From Teredinibacter franksiae (GTDB lineage Bacteria; Pseudomonadota; Gammaproteobacteria; Pseudomonadales; Cellvibrionaceae), in NCBI RefSeq assembly GCF_014218805.1, contig NZ_JACJUV010000005.1, positions 1 through 64,000 of the forward strand: a stretch of 64,000 bases of DNA, given 5' to 3'. The notes beneath the pieces were generated by a model that saw nothing but the letters and a program-made list of their open reading frames with translations, was not told the DNA's origin and did no database searches. Positions 57,748 through 64,000 of this stretch are shown piece after piece. Position 1 is the first letter of the stretch, and each line of letters starts with the position of its first letter. The translations under genes and the position numbers were made by a program.

Positions 57748-58909
57748 TATGCAGTTCCTGTTCGTAAGCACCTTCGCTTTCGAAATACCCTTGTGGTGAA
57801 TATTCACCCTCAACAGCACCGCCTCTTGTAAGTTCCGGCGGCGCGTGTGGCTCTTCTAGCTCAAGGTAAGCGTCCATATCAGCATGAAAGTATTCATGGA
57901 GAACTTGCCAGTGATAGCTTTTTTGTTGAGCAAAGTAGGGCTCTAAATCGCACGCGTGGGTTGCTCTTAACCGAGCGAAATTGGTGAAATAATCGGGGAA
58001 GTAATTTAAGGGGTTGAAATTATCTAGCTCTGTTTGAATATTTTCCAATACCACCGCGGCTTTTAAAGCTTGTTTTGATTCAATGAGCTTTTCAAAAATG
58101 GATATCCGGCGGAATAATAGCTGCAATGCTAGAGAGGGCTTGAACTGAGTTGTGTCTATACCCAGGCTTTTTTGGTGGCATGGGTGCATTTCTGAAGTCA
58201 GCGTTTCACAGCCTTGCGTTCCTATAGAAGCGTCTTCAACGTGTTGATTATCGAGCGACTCTTCTACCGGTTTTTGAGCGAGCATCTGTTGATCGTATAC
58301 GCCTTTTTCTTGATCAATTTCATATTGTTGCGAGGAGAAACAGCCATGAACGCATCTTATTGCGGAGTAAACATCTTCAGCAACAAAGTTGTACTGTGTT
58401 TCAAGCCATGATCGAACCGTATCGAGTGAGTCTAAAGCCAGTTGTGGCGGCTCGTTTTGAGATTGTTGTTGATTCAGAGGGCTTTCCAATCGCGCATGTA
58501 CTTTACGAAAAAACAAGGCCAAGCTGTTGTTGAATACTATCGCATTGGTTTTATTTTTTTTGCCGTTAAGGGTTGCTTGCCAGGGGTGTTGGGCGTGGGC
58601 AACAACCTTTGTTAGGGTTGTTATAACAGTAGCAAATTCTCCGCCGGGGTTTGTTACCCACAAACTGTACAGGTAATAGACGCAGATACGAATATCACAA
58701 AGGCATAAAAGGGGCAGTGTATCAGCGAGTGAAACAATGTGCTCATAGTCGCCTTTTTGCCAGAATGAGCACATACGGTTAAAACATTCCTCCACCTGGA
58801 TAATAACGGCTTCGCTGGCTTTGCCATCTTCAGCGCTAATAGCGTCGAAACTCTCTGGCAGTGTTTGTAGCTTTTCAAAAGCCAAAGATTTTAGATATGA
58901 ATCCGGCAT
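57740..58909 (-). CDS. TssA/VasJ-like protein
   Basis: A 389-residue soluble protein. The part DIRICVYYLYSLW, followed by TTLTKVVAHAQHPWQATLNG, resembles the ImpA N-terminal domain of TssA (DLRVxxxLxxALL...WxxLHP). The C-terminal ISIFEKLIESKQALKAAVV and FNPLNYFPDYFTNF resemble VasJ/TssA tails. If so, it would help assemble or cap the baseplate and sheath. The start ATG 58909 has GGAGG five bases upstream, an excellent site. It overlaps tssG by 19 bases. The assignment is tentative. Confidence 0.42.
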   Translation of the reverse strand: MPDSYLKSLAFEKLQTLPESFDAISAEDGKASEAVIIQVEECFNRMCSFWQKGDYEHIVSLADTLPLLCLCDIRICVYYLYSLWVTNPGGEFATVITTLTKVVAHAQHPWQATLNGKKNKTNAIVFNNSLALFFRKVHARLESPLNQQQSQNEPPQLALDSLDTVRSWLETQYNFVAEDVYSAIRCVHGCFSSQQYEIDQEKGVYDQQMLAQKPVEESLDNQHVEDASIGTQGCETLTSEMHPCHQKSLGIDTTQFKPSLALQLLFRRISIFEKLIESKQALKAAVVLENIQTELDNFNPLNYFPDYFTNFARLRATHACDLEPYFAQQKSYHWQVLHEYFHADMDAYLELEEPHAPPELTRGGAVEGEYSPQGYFESEGAYEQELHND

Positions 58910-59895
58910 GTATCCTCCCACACAATATTTTGATTCTCCTGTTGTTCGGCGTTGCATTCCTCTGTATTCAATGGTTCAAATATAGGTTCAATAGGGCCTT
59001 GGTGTATCGTAATAGTCTGCATCGGCATCATTTGATCGCGCTGTTCTAAACCCTGGGCGGAGCGATAAAATGGGTCGTAACCCAAGCTGCTGTAATCAAT
59101 GAGTTTTAAGTGCTTGTTGGAATGGCTTAAGCGCAAACAAATCTCCAACGACATGGATAGCGCGTTTAACCAAGGGAACACCCACTCATTCACGCGTTGC
59201 CGTACTACTAATGTGCAATCTTCAAGGCTTTTGCCCATATGTGGGCGTTGCGTCATAATTATTTTCACACATTGGGTGTGCTGTGTATTTTGATTTGCTT
59301 GTTCCCTGTATTGACCTAAGGATGAACTACCCAGCACTGGAAGACGTTGGGCCGTGTTGCTGGCCCATGGTATACGTGTTAGTGATATGTAAAACTCCGG
59401 AAAGGCGCGTTCAAACAACCAGTGCAAGCTGCTTTCACTGCGCATGTTCTGCAGTTCTGTGTAACACTTTTTTGTATGCTGCCAGCTCTCAAAATAAATT
59501 TTGTTTATTTCTGGATAAACCTGCCCAAGATAGTTAGCAATAAGAATGTGGTCATAAAACTGAAAGAAGGTTTGCAAGCTCTGCTCGTTCACATCGGGGC
59601 GATCCATAAACTGGCGTATATGCGCAGGGAGAATACCCGTAGAAGCCAATAGCCCAAGGTTTAATTCAATAAATGCGCTGTTGGTAAATTCGCTGTGTTC
59701 ATACAATGTAACGGATTCGATCACTCTATTTTGTGAACTAAGGCTATTGTGACTGGAAAACCATATATCTTGCTCTTGGAAACCTTCGTGTTTCAATAAC
59801 CGCAACAACGCAATTAGGTCAAATTCGCCCAAGCGCTGGTTGATTTCGCGTTCCAGTGATAACGGGCTAGTATCGAAATTAAGCGAGGGCTTCAT
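58891..59895 (-). CDS. tssG: TssG-like baseplate protein
   Basis: Baseplate wedge subunit that works with TssF. The 334-residue protein has SLHWLFERAFPEFYISLTRI and a central QRLPVLGSSSLGQY block, resembling the TssG pattern of a helical domain (LFxxAFP), a W...RLxxLG segment and a LG region, with a C-terminal VVRQRVNEWVFPWLNALSM. ATG 59895 is well supported by GGGAGAG five bases upstream. It overlaps the DotU-like gene by 17 bases. Sequence similarity is low, so position next to tssF adds much of the support. Confidence 0.58.
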   Translation of the reverse strand: MKPSLNFDTSPLSLEREINQRLGEFDLIALLRLLKHEGFQEQDIWFSSHNSLSSQNRVIESVTLYEHSEFTNSAFIELNLGLLASTGILPAHIRQFMDRPDVNEQSLQTFFQFYDHILIANYLGQVYPEINKIYFESWQHTKKCYTELQNMRSESSLHWLFERAFPEFYISLTRIPWASNTAQRLPVLGSSSLGQYREQANQNTQHTQCVKIIMTQRPHMGKSLEDCTLVVRQRVNEWVFPWLNALSMSLEICLRLSHSNKHLKLIDYSSLGYDPFYRSAQGLEQRDQMMPMQTITIHQGPIEPIFEPLNTEECNAEQQENQNIVWEDTCRIHI

Positions 59896-60526
59896 TGTGC
59901 TCTCCCAGTAGCGGTTCAAGCTGATTACGATTGCGAACGAATAGAGGATCTTCATCCACACGAGAGTGTGCAGTACTGGCGCTCGTTCTAATGACTTGTG
60001 CGCAGCGTTGACGAATACGCTCCAGCTGCATTTGTTTGTATAAATAGCAGCCCTTAAACCCTTGTTTTAAGCAAAAATAGTACACTTCCACAACAATACT
60101 GTATTTATCACTGCGTTCCAGTAGCTCTTCCAGGTAGAAAAAAAATCGTTCCCCGCCGTTACGGCAGTGTAAAAACTGTTTTTGTAAGGTTGGCCATTTT
60201 GATTGTACTATTTGTAATCTGTTGTTAGGCCCATTGTCATTTCTAATGCATAAACTTTGTGTAAGCTTTTTGGTCAGTACGGATTCATCGCAGTGAAAAA
60301 TAAGCGCACTCATCAAATACATCAGCGCCTTTTCGGGTATCAGTGGCGTTAGGTTTTTTTTACATTCTTTTAGGTTATTGGCAATCTCTTGGTACAAAGG
60401 CATACAGTCAAGGGTGTCGTCATCAGAAACGAGTAGGTCTTGCGCGCTCATTTCCAACATTTTTTTGTAGGTATTCTCCAAAGCAGAAAAATACAGATAG
60501 AGGGCGTCCCACGCTTGGCTATTCAT
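59879..60526 (-). CDS. tssL: DotU/TssL-like protein lacking a membrane helix
   Basis: A 215-residue protein with the DotU domain signatures: FHCDESVLTKKL (xxDExxL), RFFFYLEELLERSDKYSIVVE (FFxxLExLLxxPxxYxxLLE) and VYYFCLKQGFKGCY (YxLCLxLGFxGxY). TssL proteins normally end in one inner-membrane helix. Here the C terminus (RNRNQLEPLLGEHNEALA) is soluble, so the protein would be cytoplasmic or held by a partner. ATG 60526 with GGTGG upstream is chosen; ATG 60538 is an alternative. It overlaps tssF by eight bases. Confidence 0.65.
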   Translation of the reverse strand: MNSQAWDALYLYFSALENTYKKMLEMSAQDLLVSDDDTLDCMPLYQEIANNLKECKKNLTPLIPEKALMYLMSALIFHCDESVLTKKLTQSLCIRNDNGPNNRLQIVQSKWPTLQKQFLHCRNGGERFFFYLEELLERSDKYSIVVEVYYFCLKQGFKGCYLYKQMQLERIRQRCAQVIRTSASTAHSRVDEDPLFVRNRNQLEPLLGEHNEALA

Positions 60527-62423
60527 AGTAGCCACCATGCTCAAGTAAATAGTCGTTGCCGTCATCGTCTCCAATAATAAATAGCCTCTCCGGGCACGGA
60601 GGGATTAGCCTGTAATCATCTGTTTTTCCGCCATCTGTAGTTTGATTGTATGCATCTACGATCTCTTCATTAATAGTATTGCTAATAGATACTCCATCCT
60701 GAGCAAGGGAGTTTGTTTGTAAGCTTACCTGAATGTCAGTATTCGCAATCCACACATTGAGCAGTGCCTCCAGTCGGGAAAAGAACGCATTCAATAGCGG
60801 CGTTAAAGCGGGGGGGAAATCATAGAGTGAAAATTGGTAGTTGCTATAGGCCCTGAATGCTTGGCTTGAAAAGCCTAAATCGTTTCCCTTTGGTTTTTCG
60901 TGGCCAACACGAACACTTTTAAGCAAGGCCTTAACGTTTTTGAATTCACGATGAAATACAGAAGATAAACTTTCTAGAATAAATACGATGTCGTCGAGGC
61001 TTAGCACCCCTTTGTTTTTCAGCAGGCTTAACTCCAGTAAGCTTTGTGCATCGTCTTCACTTGATGGAATGTGGGCAACCGGAGGGCTGAAGACTCGCCA
61101 GTTTAAACCGGGAATATCCAAATGGCGTGTACGAGCTTTCAGTTTTTGCCACAGGTGCTTACTAAATTCGGGCTGATGCCAAAGGGCATCAATGGTGATT
61201 TTTTCTGGTTTCTTGAATGCACTGGCTAACTGAATATCAATAGACCATTGGCTTTTCCCTTGGGCGTTGGCGTGCAGATTATTCTTGCTTTGGTCGTGAA
61301 TATCATAGGCGGCATCGCCGCTCTTTAGTATGCCTGGGCGTAAAGCCTCTCGGTTTTTGGCTGTGCCTTTATATACGCCTAAACAGTTAAGCAGGCAAAG
61401 GTCTGCTGCAGTCGATGGTGGGCGAATAGCGTGCGCACTTTGCGTTGCATCGAAAGCAATCGTTTCAGCTTGTTCCTGTACGACATTTTCAACACAGATA
61501 ACGTCGAGTTGAAACAAGTCAGACGATAGTTTTAATTGTTGTGGCCAGTGGCCCTTCAGGGTAAGGGTAAGTTCACAACGCTGCCACTGTTGTGGTGCGC
61601 TGTGAAAGTAAAGGTTTAAATAGTTTTCCTGTTGTGGCAACTGAAAGTAGCGACGTACACTTTCAACCGGGTGTAAATCGCGTGTTGGTTCGTCGGGCGC
61701 TTGTTGTACGCTTTCGCTCAAGCAGGCACCCACGGTGAAGCGACCTTGCACGGTTGTATGGCCGTCAAATAAGGCGCATACATGCACTAATTGTTGCTGG
61801 AGCACTTGTTTTAACAGCAAGGACATGGGGAAATTATTGTTTACCGTCAAATACAGGGGTAAATGATCTAGCTGGCCTGGTACCGGTGTGTGGGCCTTAA
61901 GGTCAATGAGTAGTTGGTTGTTGCCCGCGCCCACAACAGAGCTATCCACTTTATAACCCGCCCGCTCGATGGCGATTGGGCGCAAGGGTAGGCCGTATAC
62001 GCTGCGGTATTGTGCTTGTTCGCCTTCATCACTGCTAAGGGTAAAAACACAGCCGGGTTTAATATCGCAAGCTTCAGTAATGTAGCGAGTATTGGCTCGC
62101 AATAAGGCCATGGAAGGCACCGGCGAGCTTAGGTAAGGTAAAAGTTGTTGAAAAACGCGCAGATGTAGCTGGTCGATTTGTTGCTTGCCGGCTAAACGTC
62201 CCTTGGCCATAAAGGCGGCCATGGCTTCGGTCAGGCGTTTTACGTCTGGGTCATCATGTTCTGCCGGTACTTGGTTATGCAAGCTCAAAAACCGCGTTTG
62301 AATGCTAGAAAGAAAAGCGAGCTCTTCATCGAAGGCACTTTGCCTGTCAAACATTTCGCTTTCGTCAATTGTGTTTATTGGGTTTTCACTAGTGAGTGGT
62401 TTTTTGGGCATAGTCTTTTTCAT
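60519..62423 (-). CDS. tssF: TssF-like baseplate protein
   Basis: Large baseplate wedge subunit of contractile secretion systems. The N-terminal region has the TssF layout: FDEELAFLSSIQTRFLSLH, then DDPDVKRLTEAMAAFMAKGR and QLLPYLSSPVPSMALLRAN (TssF: DPxVERLLExFAFLxARxxxKxDD... PHxLxPxPSM). The 634 residues match the family (580-640). The C-terminal third has SVFHREFKNVKALLKSVRVG. The seven-base gap from the upstream gene fits an operon. This is one of the two best-supported secretion genes in the locus. Confidence 0.72.
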   Translation of the reverse strand: MKKTMPKKPLTSENPINTIDESEMFDRQSAFDEELAFLSSIQTRFLSLHNQVPAEHDDPDVKRLTEAMAAFMAKGRLAGKQQIDQLHLRVFQQLLPYLSSPVPSMALLRANTRYITEACDIKPGCVFTLSSDEGEQAQYRSVYGLPLRPIAIERAGYKVDSSVVGAGNNQLLIDLKAHTPVPGQLDHLPLYLTVNNNFPMSLLLKQVLQQQLVHVCALFDGHTTVQGRFTVGACLSESVQQAPDEPTRDLHPVESVRRYFQLPQQENYLNLYFHSAPQQWQRCELTLTLKGHWPQQLKLSSDLFQLDVICVENVVQEQAETIAFDATQSAHAIRPPSTAADLCLLNCLGVYKGTAKNREALRPGILKSGDAAYDIHDQSKNNLHANAQGKSQWSIDIQLASAFKKPEKITIDALWHQPEFSKHLWQKLKARTRHLDIPGLNWRVFSPPVAHIPSSEDDAQSLLELSLLKNKGVLSLDDIVFILESLSSVFHREFKNVKALLKSVRVGHEKPKGNDLGFSSQAFRAYSNYQFSLYDFPPALTPLLNAFFSRLEALLNVWIANTDIQVSLQTNSLAQDGVSISNTINEEIVDAYNQTTDGGKTDDYRLIPPCPERLFIIGDDDGNDYLLEHGGYYE

Positions 62424-62430
62424 CTACTGC

Positions 62431-62841
62431 TTATTGCAGCTTAATGATGCCTCCGGTCGCGCTGATTTGAGCAGAGCCTGAAAGTTCAATATTGGTACCT
62501 TCAATACCAATATCAGCGGCTTTAAAGCTGGCGCCGGTGGCGGCTTCGGCATTTAAGTTAGCGTCGCTTTTTATCGAAAAATCACTTCCGCTGTTCAATG
62601 CCACTGTATTGTTGGCACTGCAACTTATGGTTTCGGCGGTGAGTTCAAAGGTTTTACAATTCATAGAAATTTTGTCCGGCGCCTGAGTAATAGTGCTGGT
62701 ATCGCTCGCGCCTTTACTGGTAGTGGTAATCGAATCGCCATTAAGCACAACAGTGTGGGTAATATTGCCGTTCTCATTATCGAGGGTAATGGTAATACCG
62801 TCGGTTTTATTGAGTTCAACACGACACATGAGCGCGCTCAT
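62431..62841 (-). CDS. Small beta-helix-like protein, possible detached spike needle
   Basis: A 136-residue protein made of short repeats of polar and hydrophobic residues (for example TVVLNGDSITTTSKGAS, NNTVALNSGSDFSIKSDANL, AADIGIEGTNIELSGSAQIS). This is the texture of the gp5-type triple beta-helix found at the end of VgrG and phage spikes. It has no signal peptide. Its ATG overlaps the tssE stop by four bases (ATGA). Since the VgrG-like protein here lacks these repeats, this may be the needle in a separate polypeptide. Confidence 0.5.
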   Translation of the reverse strand: MSALMCRVELNKTDGITITLDNENGNITHTVVLNGDSITTTSKGASDTSTITQAPDKISMNCKTFELTAETISCSANNTVALNSGSDFSIKSDANLNAEAATGASFKAADIGIEGTNIELSGSAQISATGGIIKLQ

Positions 62842-63245
62842 ACGAACACTCCATTGCTGTGTCGTAGGCTCTGTTGATACGTGTCCTTGGTCAGCTCAAG
62901 GGTAAAATGTATTTTTTGGTTGGTTAGCTGTGCTTGTACCGCAAGGTGCCAGTAAGACGCGTTGTTTCCAACCAGGCTCACCTGTACATCATGCAAACGT
63001 TTTTCATGTTGCTCTATTTGTTGTTGTATATCTTTACAAAGCTGGTGCATAAGGGCTTCGCTTAAGGAGTGCTCAGAATAATCCAGCAAGCCGAAATTTT
63101 GGCTTGGATCGATACTTCTGCGTGACTGAAGTATAATTTGCAAATTGTCGATAATATTCTGTAGCTGGCCGCCGTCATTTCGCGAAGCTAAGCTGGCCGG
63201 TATTGCGCCGGCTTTGGGGTCGATAAATCTATTAAGCAACGCCAT
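62838..63245 (-). CDS. tssE: gp25/TssE-like baseplate protein
   Basis: A 135-residue protein of the gp25 family, a baseplate component that helps start sheath assembly. The segment IIDNLQIILQSRRSIDPSQN, followed by FGLLDYS, matches the TssE pattern DLxxLLNTRR...FGLxDxS. A C-terminal beta region (QVSLVGNNASYWHLAVQAQL) follows. ATG 63245 (MALLNRFID) gives a family-like start. It overlaps tssK by 14 bases and the next gene by four. Confidence 0.68.
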   Translation of the reverse strand: MALLNRFIDPKAGAIPASLASRNDGGQLQNIIDNLQIILQSRRSIDPSQNFGLLDYSEHSLSEALMHQLCKDIQQQIEQHEKRLHDVQVSLVGNNASYWHLAVQAQLTNQKIHFTLELTKDTYQQSLRHSNGVFV

Positions 63246-64000
63246 GACGCACCATTTTCTTTCTTTTTGGCACGTGCTGTAACTGCGTTGGCTGATAAAA
63301 AATATAAAACGTATAACCTTCGAACTCCGGTTGGGCCAAAAACGCAATACTGCCATCTTCCTGTATGTGCCTTAGCTCTTCCCCGTGTTGCAATTGAAAG
63401 CATTGGGTAGACTCGCCAAAGTAGTGTGTTAATGCACTGTGCCTAACCGGTGCTAATGCTGCGCCGCTCAATGCGTAATGATACAAGGTGCCCATTCGCC
63501 TTTGGCTGCTAAGGCAGGGTAGTTGCGCGTCGGGTAATGAGGCTCGTTGGTCGCAATTAATAACTAAATACAGTTTATCCTTAGCGTGTAAGCTGTTGGG
63601 CAACGCAGTTTGATAGCAACCATCTTTTAAGTGCAGCTCAAAGCTTTGGCTGTTGCGGTCTTGTCGTTTTAAGTGGGCGATAATGCTACGAAACAAGCGT
63701 TTAAAAAGTCCGTGCAAGTCATTGTGGCGATAGTTTTTGATATTCAGGATTTTCCAGTCGCCACTGGATAAGGTTAACTCTCGATTGAGAATGTGTAGTT
63801 GTTCATACAAAAAGTAGGGGTGTAAAAATATTTCACCCGAAACTTTGGTGCTGCCCAAATGATTCGATAAATATTGTAAGGCCTGGCTCAAAACGCTGGC
63901 GCACTGTTTTATTTCATAAAGCCGTACATCAGGTAGTTGTTTTTGCTGATATTGTTTGTGAATATCGCTCAGATGACGACTTAATAATACGCTGAGTTGC
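63232..64000 (-). CDS. tssK: TssK-like baseplate protein, N terminus beyond the window
   Basis: The frame is open from the right edge: bases 63892-64000 add residues such as LSVLLSRHLSDIHKQYQQKQ upstream of the TTG at 63891, so the gene continues past 64000. The visible 255 residues match the C-terminal half of TssK: LHPYFLYEQLHILNRELT fits the 'HPxxLYxxLxxLAGELxTF' block, followed by YRHNDLHGLFKRLFRSI (YDHxxLxxxFxxLxxxI). The C-terminal part with YHYALSGAALAPVRH and YTFYIFY resembles its receptor-binding end. TssK links the baseplate to the membrane complex. Confidence 0.66.
   Translation of the reverse strand, partial: QLSVLLSRHLSDIHKQYQQKQLPDVRLYEIKQCASVLSQALQYLSNHLGSTKVSGEIFLHPYFLYEQLHILNRELTLSSGDWKILNIKNYRHNDLHGLFKRLFRSIIAHLKRQDRNSQSFELHLKDGCYQTALPNSLHAKDKLYLVINCDQRASLPDAQLPCLSSQRRMGTLYHYALSGAALAPVRHSALTHYFGESTQCFQLQHGEELRHIQEDGSIAFLAQPEFEGYTFYIFYQPTQLQHVPKRKKMVRHGVA

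Noticed and set aside
1..64000. tRNA, rRNA, CRISPR arrays, insertion sequences and prophage genes
   Set aside because: I looked for T-loop signatures, regular repeat-spacer patterns, transposase motifs and phage genes and found none that hold up; the contractile genes look like a secretion system, without phage replication or packaging genes in view.

Overview
The window is a piece of a gammaproteobacterial chromosome of moderate GC content. Gene content and order resemble the Pseudomonas/Cellvibrio side of the class. From memory, long runs match Pseudomonas aeruginosa: a two-binding-protein peptide ABC operon (Npp type), then mltD, gloB, a YafS-type methyltransferase, rnhA, dnaQ, nhaB, fimL, nudC, and further on cysI with DUF934, metH and nfuA. 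Divergent etfD/etfBA, AddAB-type recombination genes and TTG/GTG starts fit a marine Cellvibrionales-like organism, but the species cannot be fixed from the sequence alone.

Layout. 0.1-6.9 kb: five-gene peptide/opine-type ABC importer on the minus strand. 7.3-9.3 kb: an M3-peptidase-like lipoprotein candidate that has lost its zinc site. 9.5-17.2 kb: HDOD protein, mltD, gloB, methyltransferase, rnhA-dnaQ, a long bidirectional terminator and nhaB. 17.2-22.4 kb: a structured leader, fimL, nudC, a membrane protein and sohB. 22.4-26 kb: a CPA2 antiporter and the sulfite-reductase pair cysI/DUF934. 26.5-32.8 kb: a 38-residue membrane peptide gene, a DUF2970 gene, a small secreted protein, metH and nfuA. 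33.3-40.8 kb: DAHP synthase and the addB-addA pair. 40.8-42.4 kb: a gene-poor, hairpin- and repeat-rich stretch. 42.4-53.4 kb: tesB, a DUF4823 lipoprotein, electron-transfer flavoprotein genes, a degenerate hybrid histidine kinase, xthA and prc. 53.6-54.8 kb: a second gene-poor stretch with perfect inverted repeats.

The last 9 kb (54.8 kb to the right edge, minus strand) is a compact operon with overlapping genes for a divergent contractile (type VI-like) secretion apparatus. In transcription order it encodes TssK (cut by the edge), a gp25/TssE protein, a small beta-helix-like protein, TssF, a DotU/TssL-like protein without a membrane helix, TssG, a TssA/VasJ-like protein, a VgrG-like spike, a DUF4280-type PAAR-like tip and a short membrane protein that looks like a TssM NTPase core without a P-loop. 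This is the least ordinary part of the window. Sheath (TssB/C), tube (Hcp), ClpV and a full TssM are not seen here and may lie beyond 64 kb.

Other unusual points are two apparent pseudoenzymes (the M3 protein and the hybrid kinase), an in-frame TGA right after a strong ribosome-binding site and ATG upstream of the M3 gene, and a pair of mutually exclusive hairpins in the fimL leader.
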